A stretch of 20,000 nucleotides of DNA from Cristatella mucedo (Eukaryota; Bryozoa; Phylactolaemata; Cristatellidae), in assembly GCA_009760855.2 (NCBI GenBank), contig WPIO01000053.1, forward strand, positions 1,260,001 through 1,280,000, given 5' to 3'. Every line of letters starts with the position of its first letter. The first letter of the stretch is position 1. Shown here piece after piece: positions 1 through 10,955 of this stretch. Both the position numbers and the translations under genes were made by a program. The notes under the pieces were generated by a model. That model did not search any database, was not told the origin of the DNA, and saw only the letters and a program-made list of their open reading frames with translations.

Positions 1-163
1 GATCGGTTCGTTGCGCCTGCCTGCCTCCCTCCCCTAAATTCGACAGGCAGTCGAACGCTAAGCTAAAAGGCCACTAAGAGCAGCATGGCGCTGCCACGGC
101 AGCCCGACGCGCCACGCCAACTCCACCGGGCGCTGCGCAGGCCGAGGGCTGGGCGTACACTAC

Positions 164-424
164 CGGCAGGTGCATGGTGGCCTCGAATGCGGCGCTCCTC
201 GTCGCCGATGCCGGCGTCGTACTGGTAGAGGCAGTACTCGGGCTGAATGCGAAGCAGCCGCCGACGCTGGTTCGAGTCCTGATCAGACGCCGAGCCGGAG
301 CCGACGAACGGCTTGCAGAGGCGCAGCAGCACGGCGGACAGGTTGAGCATGAAGCCGTCGCTGCAGTCGTGCGCTCCGCTGCCACCTCCGTCGTCGTACA
401 GCATGGCAGCCAGCTTGGTACGTC
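164..424 (-). CDS. UBE4A: UBE4A exon (Ufd2 core; continues the HANSGRTK motif)
   Basis: This is the most downstream exon visible of a ubiquitin conjugation factor E4 A gene, an enzyme that extends ubiquitin chains. It encodes 86 codons, starting RTKLAAMLYDD after a split glycine and running through SDGFMLNLSAVLLRLCKPFV, RLLRIQPEYC and DEERRIRGHHAPA. Human UBE4A has the matching series GRTKIWANQ, LNLGAALLKLCQPF, RLLTFNPTYC and DEERKIKNVHM, in the same order (recalled from memory). The acceptor is TTTGTCAG ending at 425, and the donor GTAGTG starts at 163. Entry phase 1 matches the exit phase of exon 7923-8040, since AACAGCG joined to GACGTACC gives Asn-Ser-Gly-Arg-Thr. Two Gly/Ser-rich insertions (GGGSGAHDC, GSGSASDQDSNQ) lengthen it relative to the human protein. 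The following exons, including the U-box, lie beyond position 1. Bases 1-163 are intron with nothing recognisable. Confidence 0.92.
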
Positions 425-984
425 CTGACAAACGCCGACGGCAACGATCGAGTACGAAATCGAGCACGATCATCACTGAGCACAGTTCATCGCGCTGCAT
501 GCCAAAAGCACGAGAGACGGAAAGCCATTGCCGGCAGTCACCGAGCATGGAGCAGTGCACGGGGAATGGCGGCGAATCGCGCACGTGCGCACTCGCTTGT
601 TCGCACAAGGCACAAGTGCAGGCGCACAGGCCGGCCAGCCGAGCACGCTCGTGGTCGAGGGTAATGGAGCGAACCTAAATCGGCTGCGCATCGACTCCTC
701 GAACTGCTAACGGTAAGAGAACCGATTAAACTTGCTAGATTAACTAGGGCCCGTCTACTGTCTGGCTTTCTCCTTCAAGCGCTTGCTCTGCATTGCAGAA
801 ATTCGGAATCGATACTTGGATAGCGACAACAGAACAGGTTCGTCTTTTCTTTGCAGCAGAGCGGCGCAGTGCTTCGACTTTGCTCTCGCTGCTCTGGCAC
901 TCGCTGCTGCTAGGTCCTGAGGACATTCTCTGACATGGGCCGACCCATCCGAAAGACTACCTAATGAAGGCTTCCACGGGGGGG

Positions 985-1074
985 GGGGCGCGTGTACGAC
1001 CCCCTCCTCTGACTCCGGTCGATTAGCTGCGCTCCTAATTAAAGCCTCCAATCATTTGGAGCTATAATAATATA

Positions 1075-1109
<35 letters not shown>

Positions 1110-1190
1110 TCATTTGAAGCTGCTTGCTCCCGAAGCCTACAGCTCACTACCGCCTGATATCAGGACATCCCTTGACATGAAGACTTAAAT
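985..1190 (+). mobile_element. CR1/L2-like LINE, 3' ORF remnant (plus strand)
   Basis: The stretch GTACGACCCCCTCCTCTGAC at 993 followed by a CGGTCGATTAG block parallels the LINE copy at 11840-11940, which reads GTACGACTCGTTCTTCTGAC then AAGTCGATTAGG. After the AT-rich insert the reading resumes as PEAYSSLPPDIRTS, a decayed form of the PKAWNSLPTDI motif near the C-terminus of CR1/L2-type reverse-transcriptase proteins. Only the extreme C-terminal portion is left. It carries stops and is split by the AT insert at 1064-1107. Confidence 0.6.
1064..1107. repeat. (AT)n-rich insert flanked by 14-bp direct repeats
   Basis: A run of TAATAATATATTTAA followed by pure AT sits between AATCATTTGGAGCT (1050-1063) and AATCATTTGAAGCT (1108-1121), a direct repeat with one mismatch. 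LINE homology stops on one side and resumes on the other. Confidence 0.7.
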
Positions 1191-1621
1191 AATTAAAAAC
1201 AAAAGAAGCTAAAATCTACTAATCTATACAAATACCCAGAGCACTGAGCATTTCGTTTCCGTGGTGTGATATTTGAGCTTTGCAACTCGGACAACAGCCT
1301 TCCAGTAGAAGCCCGAACGCTCGTCGCTGCAAACACGTGGCCCACACAACCTGGCAAAGCCGGACAACTAACTCTACCCCGACTAAATTTCTGCCAATGG
1401 CGCCTGTGAGTGGCAGGCAGCGTGCGCCCACTGCACGCCAGCAGCTCTCTCACGAAGACACTGCGCTGCATAAGTTGGTGCCCGAGGGCAGACGGCAGCA
1501 AATGAAGGCGATCGCTAATGGGTACGCCACCTGTCCCGCCGCGCTGCTAGCCCCGGGCCCCATACCCAGGCACAGCCTCCTTCCCGCGCTCGAGGGATCG
1601 TAAGCTGTCAGCCTCTGGTGG

Positions 1622-1623
<2 letters not shown>

Positions 1624-1661
<38 letters not shown>

Positions 1662-1669
1662 CTCTCTCA
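1624..1669. repeat. (CT)n microsatellite
   Basis: Nearly pure CT dinucleotide run, broken once by an extra C near 1657. Confidence 0.95.
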
Positions 1670-2089
1670 CAACTCATTCACCCGACGAGGAGGCGGTGCA
1701 CGAAGGCACCGCAGCAGCCGCCGCACCGCGGGTGGGCGCGGCGGTAGATGACTGCCTCAGCTGCTGCTTAACGCGGCCTCAGCTGCTCTCTGCCCTTTGG
1801 AACGAGAAGAGCCGCGAGTGCGGCGGCGGCTCGGACGCTGGATTTGCCGGCCAGCCTTAATGAACGGCACAGGAACAAAACATGACGGCCATTTGTGCTA
1901 GCATGCTGTCCTGCCAGTCTTCAAATTCAGCTCGCTCGCTCGATCGATCGGGCAGCGGCTGCTCCTGCACGCTGCTGCCTCCGCTCATATCGCTGCCGCT
2001 CATCGCCGAAAATCATTTTGAAGCACAATAGCAAGTCTCCGTTCGTGTTTCGAAAGTGCTGGTGGGCAGTTCTGGGCCACATCTTAATG

Positions 2090-2335
2090 AGACGAGAGAC
2101 AGACAAAGACATGCTAAGAGAATGAGAAGAGAGACAGAGAAAAGAGAGAGGAAGACAGACAGAGAGGGAGACAGACTGAGACAGACTGAGACAGACAGAC
2201 AAAGAAACAAGACAGATAGACAGACAAAGAAACAAGAGAGACAGACAGACAAAGGAGAATAAGAGAAACTAAGTGCTAGCAAGAGTAAGGGAGGAAAAGA
2301 TATGAGAGGAGAGATAAGATAGAATAAAAAGTGAG
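2090..2335. repeat. Degenerate purine tract (GACA/GAGA)n
   Basis: An almost pure purine strand built of AGAC, GAGA and AAAG words, for example GACAGACTGAGACAGACTGA near 2170. It contains the short direct repeats ACAAAGAAACAAGA at about 2208 and 2225. Open frames through it on either strand are low-complexity artefacts. Confidence 0.85.
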
Positions 2336-3177
2336 ACCATATCCATAATCCCCGGAAGAGGAGCCGGCAGAGGAAGGCTCTTGCCGAGGCAGGGCCTGCC
2401 TGGCTGGCAAGACTCTGGGGAGGAGGACTGCACATCCAGCTGGCAGTCGGCCAACACCTGCCAGTCTCTGACCGGTTTTCACCCAGACGAAACAAGGCAC
2501 TGCATAAAAACCAGCAGCTGAATGCAATGCAATTTGAGAGCCTGCAATCACGGATCTGCCGATCTGCTCGACCTGGAATGGCAGGTGACGGTCCCAGTGG
2601 GTCATCAATTGATTTCCCTGGGGCAATTTCTGCTTAATTCCCACTTTGCCAGCAAACGACCCTGAACTGACAATTTGCAGTGATTTGGGCTCAGCCTCGA
2701 GGGCCTATACAATTAGCAACGCTCGTCTGGCCCAACGGCCATCTCAATTAGCACGTGCTCCTCAATAGGAGAAGAGATACAAGCTCAAGGCCAGCATAGA
2801 TTCATAGATTCACAGATCCACCAGAAGCTGTGTGCAGTGGCACCAGCAGCAAAAAAAAATTGTGGACCACTAATGCAGTAGAGCGCAGCGGAAGGTGGTG
2901 GTGAGCTGAGAGCCTGGACTGAAAAAACAGGTCGATGCAGAAAGGACCAGCACTGTACAGTCCTAAAAGATAAGTGTTGGCTTGTCTGACAGGCAAACGC
3001 AAGGAAATTCGGCAAGCATTCAATCAAAATATGTTTGATGTCACAATAGCGGGACTGCTAGATGAGTACAAAAGCACAGTGTGTCACTGTGGTGCAAGGT
3101 ATGCTTTCTTCGTGTCAGGCTATGGATTCAATGCAGCTGTCATTTTTCTGGTCCATGCTGCCCGATAGCTGCAAGTT

Positions 3178-3216
<39 letters not shown>

Positions 3217-3438
3217 TCACTTGATAAAGCACCCTCAGAGAACTTAATCTCTCTCTAGGCGCTTTACATTTGCTGTAAAGTGAAATGCAATTGAATGGTA
3301 AGTAAAATCATGCTTGAAAAACAAACGAAATGAATAATATGGTTAGGGGTGACATGCACAGGGTCAGCATGCAAATGTGGTTAGTGGCAGCATGCACAGT
3401 GTCAGCACGCATAAGCACATCAAGGACGAATCACAAGT
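3178..3438 (-). mobile_element. CR1/L2-like LINE, 3' UTR and (AAT)n tail
   Basis: Read on the minus strand, this is the 3' untranslated end of the LINE at 15109-15960, closing with the conserved GCGCCTAGAGAGAGATTAAG and GGTGCTTTATCAAGTG blocks and an (ATT)n tail at 3178-3218. The stretch 3340-3438 is close to identical to 15247-15342, including GGTCAGCATGCAAATGTGG. The copy is truncated at 3438, just before the coding end of the parent element, so it carries no protein sequence. Confidence 0.85.
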
Positions 3439-4309
3439 TTGACAGTAGGTGGCACCGTGGCCTTCCATTGAAACCCAATGGACCCTTTTTAATCTCCACC
3501 ACATTCAGGATGGGATGTAAGTTACAGAAATCCGGCTGATGCTGAGGTGCTCGCCTATGTTTCGTATCGTATCTCTAGATCCTTTGCCAGATCGACACTA
3601 TCTCGGGGTAGAGTATTGCCCAGCACCAACACAGAACCCATGTTCGTTCGACCTGTTTGCTGACATAACCGGGCTAATGTCAAAGGGTGTTAAATTACAA
3701 ATACACACATGTGAATGAGCATCGTCTGTACATGCAAATGCATGAGTATTTTGACGACAGGGGCAACTGCCATGACGATCTCTTACATACCTGCATTTTG
3801 TGTAAATACCAACCGCTGCTGCTACCAAAAGTATGCTCACTAGTTGAAATAAGGAAAACCATCATGGATCAGCAAAAACTATACAATGGTGCTCGCCCTT
3901 ATTTGCAATGACATATTCCAATCACTGTGCTCATGACCTGCATGGGTTATAATGTGTACCCTGAAATTATGAATGTAATTTATTTTAGCGCATGAATTTA
4001 GCAAACTTGAGATAGATAGTTTAAACCTAGAAAACGATTTAAAAAAGTCTTTAATTCCTTGTTTACCAGAAAATGCTGTTTTTTTCATTTCCAACAACTC
4101 ATCGAATTTTAGCATCTCTTGGAACCATATCAAACTTATGGCTGCGAACGCTCCAATTAGCATGCTTCCAACTCTCGATGATTGCTAAAAAATGCACAAC
4201 ACGTTGGAGAGAAACCTTTTTATAGAGTCGGATACTAGAAACATCTAGTAAATCTTACTTCGCAGTGCTGGGGGTACCTGAAAATAATATCTGTCGAGAA
4301 TGGTGACTG

Positions 4310-4375
4310 TATCGCTAGCCAGAAATCGTCCCAGTTACTAAAAAAGCAGGATATCGCTAGCCAGAAATCGTCCCA
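4310..4375. repeat. 24-bp direct repeat, two copies
   Basis: TATCGCTAGCCAGAAATCGT followed by CCCA occurs exactly at 4310-4333 and again at 4352-4375, separated by 18 bp. Confidence 0.95.
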
Positions 4376-4422
4376 TTCAAATCATATCTCTGATGACAAT
4401 TTTGTTGGCCTCTCATCTATCT

Positions 4423-4572
<150 letters not shown>

Positions 4573-4585
<13 letters not shown>

Positions 4586-4605
4586 ATGGGTGTAGGCGTT
4601 AAAGA

Positions 4606-4666
<61 letters not shown>

Positions 4667-4712
4667 TATTCATATATTCATTCTTTAACGCCTACACCCA
4701 CACACACACATT
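4573..4712. repeat. Long inverted repeat (foldback) with AT core
   Basis: The 21-bp arm at 4587-4607 (TGGGTGTAGGCGTTAAAGAA plus T) is matched perfectly by its reverse complement at 4680-4700. Pairing extends outward through GT on the left and CA on the right, with one mismatch. The roughly 70-bp core is alternating AT and is itself self-complementary. The whole block can form one hairpin or cruciform. Confidence 0.95.
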
Positions 4713-4944
4713 TATCCGTGAAAGATCGTGGTTAATTTCAGAGTTGCATTACAATAGAGGCTTGAGTATCTGCCCACCTAGTGATAGCACAGCCAGGCTA
4801 GCTAGCCGGTACTTTTGGCTAGAGACTCCATACCACGATCAAGGTCGTCAAGTGCTCGAATCTTCCGCTCAATCTCTTTCAGTTTTTGGCCTTGTCATAA
4901 GTTCGCTGAACTTTGGCCGCACGAAGCTCTCAGGCTTCTTCAGT

Positions 4945-5020
4945 TAATAATAATAATAATAATAATGCATTTGATAAAGCGCCCTCAGAGCACTCAATCT
5001 CTTTCTAGACACTTTGATCT
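4945..5020 (-). mobile_element. CR1/L2-like LINE tail fragment
   Basis: (AATAAT)n is followed by GCATTTGATAAAGCGCCCTC and AGAGCACTCAATCTCTTTCT. On the minus strand this is the conserved terminal block of the LINE 3' end with an (ATT)n tail. Homology fades after about 5015, so only the last 70 bp or so of the element is present. It could also be the tail of a SINE that shares this end. Confidence 0.75.
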
Positions 5021-5732
5021 ATCGAGTTTCGGCAGTGTGGCACTGAGTGGCTTTCCTCTAGTGCTTATTCATCTCGTTGTCTGAAGCAGGTACGCTTACT
5101 GTATGTTCTGCTCGCTTTGCTCCTCTCTGTTCCAATTTATGGCTGTGAAAGCCTGTTCAAAATGGCAGGTGGAAACCACAGGCCCTATAGGGAAAATAGC
5201 CTGCATCTTCAAAAAATCAAGACATTTCTAACCTGGCTTAGGAAGACGGGCCTGAGAGGCGGCGGCACACCTAGCTGGTGAGCCTGCCCCACTGACTGAC
5301 AAACTTCCCGATTTTAGTTACTAAAGCATAATCTGTATGGGAAGAAGAAAAATATGAAAACGTATTTCAAGAATTATATTGACTAATTTTCTTATAAAAA
5401 ACCTAATTTTATGAAATTTATTCCTTAGCATCGAGTAGTGAATCAGCATTGAGTGGTGTGTATGGATCGTACAGGCGTGATGTTAATTATCTTTACATTT
5501 ACATTAACTATATAGTAAGCATCCCAACGCGTAAAGAGTCACGGGCAGATTCTATTAATGCTTGCGCATCGTTTACTAAAGGAAAGTACAGCAAGGCATA
5601 TTCAGTTTGAACTACGAGAGAGCATGTTACAGCTAAATATGCAATTGGCAAAGTATCACCTCATTTTTGATATAACACTCACAGTTGCTGGACCGATGTA
5701 ATAGGAATACAATAAATCACAAGGGATAACAC

Positions 5733-5835
5733 TACCACTAATACTAATACTACTAAAAATACATTTGCATAGTGCCCTCAGAGAACGGATACTCTTTCTA
5801 GGCACTTTATAGATGCTGTACAGGAAATAATGCAA
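5733..5835 (-). mobile_element. Diverged CR1/L2-like LINE tail fragment
   Basis: ACTAATACTAATACTACTAA precedes CATTTGCATAGTGCCCTCAG, an AGAGAACGG word and CTCTTTCTAGGCACTTTATA. This is the same terminal block as the other copies, on the minus strand, with a decayed (ATT)n tail. No coding part remains. Confidence 0.7.
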
Positions 5836-6127
5836 ACGTCATATCAGTGACCGTGATAGACTAATTAACAAACTGACTAAAGTAGCTTCACATCGGGGTT
5901 AATAATGCACACCTCACTACACTGCCTAAGCTTTTTAAATACAAAGAATCAAACTCCCGAGAGGAGGACTAAAAGCTGGAAAATGACCCACTTGGCAGGC
6001 TATAAACATACAACTTATGATGCACAAATACTATAACCATTGACATATAGATGCAGCTAAATTGTGCCGCTTGTCACCGTTTTACAAAACCTGCAATCAT
6101 TCATGTTTCGCTTGGGGCCGGGAAATC

Positions 6128-6215
6128 GTGTGTACGTGTGTGTGTGTGTGTGCGCGCATGCACGTGTGTGTAAATGTGTGAGTGTCTGTGTGCGTGCGTG
6201 TCTATGAGTGTGTGC
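6128..6215. repeat. Degenerate (GT)n tract
   Basis: TG-rich alternating purine-pyrimidine sequence with scattered CG and CA interruptions, for example TGTGTGCGCGCATGCACGTG near 6148. Confidence 0.85.
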
Positions 6216-6933
6216 ACGACCGCTCACACGTGTTTCCTTCGGCATATGCGATCGCAAGTACATTAGCATAATGGTAAACCAACAACAAAGCATTCAACGA
6301 TCGATCCGATGACACTGATTTCAACGTAGCGCCCAAAGGGACACGTAGTTGAGGCTGGGCAGAAACCTTGAGAGATTGATCCGGAGGAGCTGTCGACGAG
6401 AGCGACAGACAGAGTTCCCTGGCTCCCAGCTCCCTGAGCTTCGCTGTTCACTGCCGTGCACTCAGCGGCTACTCGGTCATCCTAGTAACCCATTCGAAAC
6501 CATACTTCGTTGTAACTCTATGGTTTCAGCTGCTTTCAGCACTAATTTGAAACTCTAGAAACGAAGGGCACCTGTCCGAGCATACAACTGACGTTAAAAG
6601 GCAGGCTGCCCTGGGATTGAGGGCAAGAAAAAAACAGTTTCTTCTCAAGCAGGGTACAATCTAACAAACTCGGATTTCCCAGGCTTGACCAATTGAGCTT
6701 TTGAGACAACTGCCTCACCACCATCAATGCAGGACTTAACAGCTTAGGCTTTAAACGAGTATTCGCGTGCTCGAGACAAACACGGGGAGGGGGAGGTACT
6801 GCACTGCCTGAATGCGTGAGCAATGGCGTAATAATTGCGAGCCGAGCTGCAACTATTATGCTTGCTAAGGTCGGCCATTAGAATAGTGCTGTTCCACTTG
6901 TTCATGTCGGCTCGAAAAGAGCTCCACCAGCAG

Positions 6934-6981
6934 TCTGCTAAAGCGTCTGCTAAAGCGTCTGCTAAAGAGACTGCTAAAGCG
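6934..6981. repeat. 12-bp tandem repeat, four copies
   Basis: TCTGCTAAAGCG is repeated at 6934, 6946, 6958 (ending AG) and 6970 (starting A). The period is a multiple of three, so a minus-strand frame reads ADALADALAD, but nothing around it supports a gene. Confidence 0.95.
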
Positions 6982-7102
6982 CCGACCGATTGAATGCAGT
7001 GCACCCTTTAGCAGAGTTTGCCAGTAAAGCTGGGAAAGTCATCCGCTGTTGGACCGAGATTATAAATTTTTGCCTTGTCATCTAAAGAGACGTTTAATAA
7101 CA

Positions 7103-7134
7103 GATAGAGAGAGAGATAGAGAGGAGAGAGAGAG

Positions 7135-7213
<79 letters not shown>

Positions 7214-7237
7214 GAGAGAGGAGAGAGAGAGAGAGAG
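7103..7237. repeat. (GA)n microsatellite
   Basis: Purine tract of GA dinucleotides with GGA interruptions at both ends and a pure core at about 7151-7208. Confidence 0.95.
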
Positions 7238-7922
7238 CAGGGAGAGTTAGGAGCATCAGTCGAGCGATATGGCAGCCAATTTAGCTAGTTTTGCTTTTTT
7301 CAGTCCTATTCAGCTTCAAAAGACTTGTTGCTTAACCTAAACCGAATTTAATGCAATGGATTACCCCTACGCACAAGCATGCCATTGTGCCCTTGCTAAT
7401 AGCGCAACCCACAGGGGCTGGCTGGTATGAACTAACACATCCACACAGCCTGCTAAGTTTTCACATCATCACAGCATTGCTGCATGTGAGCAGCTCATTT
7501 GTAGTTGCCATCGTCTTGACTCACGGCGTTTGAATCGTCACGGTATCGACTTTTACCGGCACTCATTTAACTCTAAATTTGAATGACGTTTAATTTAATG
7601 CTAAAGTGTTCAGTATGCAACTGTCGAAGTGCCTTAACCCGCATGCTGAGGCACTCGCGACATACCAACTGACTCGGGAACGTCAGCGAACCTTCGGCTT
7701 CAGTTCAGCTTGGAACCCGATTCGTCTGCCGCCGCCCACTACGACTTGCTCAGCGTTAGCTAATGACAAAACTCCGGGCAGCTGTCTAGCAGTCTGAGCT
7801 CGGCCCGGCGGCCTGCCAAGCACCGGCAGCGGCTCCGGTCTGCGGCTCTCACTGCCAAGGGGAGAGTTGCACCGCCACCAGTGCAGGAGGCAGGAGCCTC
7901 GTGGTGGTGCCACAGGACGTAC

Positions 7923-8040
7923 CGCTGTTGGCGTGAATGCACGCGCCGATCCAGCTAAGCAGCCGATGCTTCACGGCCGGCGAGAGCCGCAGCAGGGCGT
8001 AGAACGTGCTGTACGCCTTGTCCGTGACGCGAACCAGGCC
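7923..8040 (-). CDS. UBE4A: UBE4A exon (LSWIGACIHANS)
   Basis: This exon has 39 codons plus one base. It encodes GLVRVTDKAYSTFYALLRLS, then PAVKHRLLSWIGACIHANS. Human UBE4A has [25 protein letters not shown] at this place, one of the most conserved segments of the family. The acceptor CTCTTTCGTCAG ends at 8041 and gives entry in phase 0. The donor GTACGT begins at 7922, leaving a single G that is completed by GA of the next exon to rebuild the glycine of HANSGRTK. The exon is strongly GC-rich compared with the surrounding intron. It belongs to the start of the Ufd2 core, the helical scaffold that positions the downstream U-box and binds substrate-linked ubiquitin. Confidence 0.93.
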
Positions 8041-8147
8041 CTGACGAAAGAGGAGGCCGCAGACGGCGGGCAATCACGCAAGCCAACAAGACTGGAAACC
8101 AAAAGACGGCGCAGCATAATAACAGGCAGCATCGTAGCTTCCCATAT

Positions 8148-8256
<109 letters not shown>

Positions 8257-8348
8257 TTCTCCCTCCCCATTGGTCTCAAGCCGCTCAGCAGCGGCACCAG
8301 CCGCTAGGTTGCCAGAAGTGATGCAGACGCTCCCGGCTAGCTCCCTAC

Positions 8349-8576
8349 TTGCCACGTGTTCGCCTCACGTGCACCGATCTCGGCCTGCGTGAGCTGGCCT
8401 ACGTCGTTGTACAGCTGCAGCGCTCCGCCGCCGAACCGAGACGGCATGGAGCTGCCGCTCAGCAGCAGTCCCAGCAGCGTCTGCTCGTACAGTGAACCCT
8501 GCACGGCGGCGGCGGGCGAGCCGGGGCTGCCGGAGGCTACAGCTGCAGCCTCCGGGGTGCTGAAGTCCACGAGTAA
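8349..8576 (-). CDS. UBE4A: UBE4A exon (SLYEQTLLGLLLS)
   Basis: This exon has exactly 76 codons and is in phase 0 at both ends. It encodes LLVDFSTPEAAA, an Ala/Gly/Ser/Pro-rich stretch, then SLYEQTLLGLLLSGSSMPSR, a variable loop and QAEIGAREANTWQ. Human UBE4A shows MYQKTLLGVILSISCL followed by QEIKVQEANIHQ, and yeast Ufd2 has a related LG-LS segment. The acceptor CTGTCGGTTGCAG ends at 8577, and the donor GTAGGG begins at 8348. The Ala-rich part (roughly residues 8-26 of the exon) replaces the human EYIQPKDPTNGQ stretch and is probably a flexible loop. This region opens the Ufd2 core domain. Confidence 0.92.
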
Positions 8577-9276
8577 CTGCAACCGACAGCAGACGGCGCA
8601 AATCCGAGCCGCCCCACTGAAATGAATGCGCTGACCACCCAGTGTGCGACGAGCGAGGGCACAAGTCAAGAGGGGAAGGACTAAAGCAACAGGATATTTC
8701 CCTGCCAACATTGGAGCATGCAAACCGGCCGCGAATGCTGCTGCTGCACCAGCGCCGACGACCACGAACTAAGACGTCTATAAACCGATCATCGGTAACT
8801 ACAAATATCCAGCCGCAGCCTCACCTAGCTAGCTAGCTTTAGTTCACCCAAAACTATATTCACTGCTTACATTATTGGAACAAGTGACTCTATAAAATTA
8901 TGCCTACGGCCACTTACATAGAGAGGGATTTTTCGTGTGGTACTTTAAAATTAGATTTTTTAAATGAGAAATTATTTAATTTAATAACTAAACGTCAACT
9001 TTAAATATCTCATTTTATGTCTTATTTTAAACTCAACAGCACATTAAAAAAAAATTGTGTGTGATGGTCATCAGGTCTTCCTGTTTCTTTCTTTGTGTGC
9101 AGCAAGCAGCTACTGCTACCGGCTTCGGCAGCTACTGTGGCTTCCACAGAGCGCCAGCTGCTGCTGCTGACTGCTGGTGCTGCTAACATAGCGAATAGTG
9201 CGACATGCACGGCAGCGAGACGACTAGTAGGCCAAACTTGCGAGCAGCCATTTCCTTTGTGAGATGAATTGCCTAC
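8577..9276 (-). other. UBE4A: UBE4A intron, 700 bp
   Basis: The donor GTAGGC starts at 9276 and the acceptor TTGCAG ends at 8577. The middle (8840-9060) is AT-rich. I see no repeat copy or RNA gene in it. Confidence 0.85.
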
Positions 9277-9560
9277 CTCGCCGAGGCACGAATACCTTGT
9301 GAACAGAACGAGGACGTCGGCGCCGGCTGCGCAGGCACCCGCCACGGCGGCCACGGGCAGCTGTCCGAGGCACTGTCGGCCGCAGTCCCTCCAGATTCGC
9401 AGCAGAAGCGGCCGGAACGTGGCGCGCACCGCTGCCGCTCTCTGCTCCGGCGCGCCTGCAGCTGTAGGTGCGGCAGTGGCGGCATCGTGCGCTGCGGCAT
9501 CGTCGCTCCTCAGCAAGGCAGCAACGAGCTTGTCCAACATGGCGTGCAGGATTTCAGCAT
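9277..9560 (-). CDS. UBE4A: UBE4A exon (AEILHAMLDKLVAALL ... DVLVLFTRYSCLGE)
   Basis: This exon completes a split Asp codon, then has 94 codons. It encodes AEILHAMLDKLVAALLRSDD, an Ala-rich insert (AAAHDAATAAPTAAGAPEQR), VRATFRPLLLRIWRDCG and ADVLVLFTRYSCLGE. The human counterpart reads VTEFLEEVIEALILDEE, then FPEVMIPVFDILLGRI, then LDILLYFTRQKDMAKVF. The acceptor CTGTCCGTGTAG ends at 9561 (phase 1), and the donor GTAGGC begins at 9276 (phase 0). Joined to the upstream exon, the spacing from the AEQL motif to VAALL equals the human spacing exactly (28 residues each). The Ala-rich insert near residues 21-42 is the main difference from vertebrates. The segment precedes the Ufd2 core and is expected to be helical. 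Confidence 0.92.
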
Positions 9561-9813
9561 CTACACGGACAGTTAACGAGGCACTTTCCATGATGCCATT
9601 GTGCAAAGACAGTATTGTCGCAACCTCTCAGCCGGTTTGAATGCATCCGAAACACACTATTTACAATGCACAAGTTTGGGTGAACTGAGGCACAAGTTAG
9701 AAGCAGCAGTGGAACAAAACTGTGAAAAAACATGTACAATCTCGTGGTGGTACATCTAGCATTGCCAAATGCAAAGATAAGTTTACAGAAGCTAGGGAAG
9801 CAGGAATAACAGC

Positions 9814-10240
<427 letters not shown>

Positions 10241-10389
10241 GAGACAGTTACAGACAAACCAAGACATAAATAAAAATAACAGTAATAATGAGACATTTAC
10301 CGAAATCTATTTCCGGGCATATTAGACACCGGACTGCAAACAAAGCATGCCCATGTGGTTACAGCTAACATGCATAGTAAAAATAAATA

Positions 10390-10955
10390 CGTATAGCATC
10401 AGCAAACTTAATTTCTTTCAAGGCACTTTACATCTGCTGCACAGGAATCAATATGGCTAGTCACGGCATGCATGGATAGGTACGGAGGACGATTCACTAG
10501 GACCCAGCTGATGCTGTGAGGAAAAGGTTCCTAAACAGACTTCCTTTTAGATGTTTTCAAGTGGGAGGATGGCATGACTTCAGTCGGGAGCGAGTTCCAG
10601 GCTTTAGGAGAGTGCAAACTAAATGCACGATCTCCATAGGATTTGAGGTTGGTTGGAGGCAAAGCTTAACGACTCGAGTTAGAATAGTGGCAGTATGACT
10701 ATTAGCTTGATAGGGGGCCAGCTCAGATAGATAGACTTGAGCAAGAGAACGCCGCAATCTGAAATGAGTGACAAAGCCTTAAAGCCGATAAAGCTTGATG
10801 GCAAGCCGGCAAGATAGGCAAGGTCGTCGAGAAGTTGTGTGACGAGACAACTGCAACACTCACGACAGAGAAGTCTGGCTGCAGAGTTTTCCATCAAATG
10901 TAAGTGCCTGATTGCACGATTGCACGTGCCGGTAGACCAGCAAGCAACAGGCAGC
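10390..10955 (-). mobile_element. CR1/L2-like LINE, decayed RT C-terminus and 3' end
   Basis: On the minus strand, from right to left: LLLAGLPARAI, ENSAARLLCR, LLDDLAYL, FKALSL, AQVYLSELAPYQANSHT, TSNPME, and in shifted frames GDRAFSL, PKAWNSLPTEVMPSHLKTSK. These are the last RT-domain and C-terminal motifs of the LINE better preserved at 15339-15960, but several frameshifts and stops break them. The 3' end is diverged (CTTTCAAGGCACTTTACATC near 10417) and has no clean simple-repeat tail. It lies in the UBE4A intron between exons 9277-9560 and 11116-11269, in the same orientation as the gene. Confidence 0.85.

Noticed and set aside
63-163. Extension of the UBE4A exon leftward to position 63.
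   Set aside because: After HHAPAG the residues become Arg/Gly/Ser-rich with no UBE4A match, while GTAGTG at 163 gives a donor. The human continuation LDKETCLIPAV is not found in any frame there.
425-608. Extension of the same exon rightward through MQRDELCSVMIVLDFVLDRC, with an acceptor at about 495.
   Set aside because: The acceptor at 425 joins in phase with the exon ending at 7923 and rebuilds the conserved HANSGRTK motif, making the extra residues unnecessary and non-homologous.
1927-2495. Long minus-strand frames rich in Leu, Ser, Cys and Val.
   Set aside because: They are translations of the degenerate GACA/GAGA repeat.
3525-3600. GATGCTGAGGTGCTCGCC as another SINE head.
   Set aside because: Only a short A-box-side resemblance; no B-box follows.
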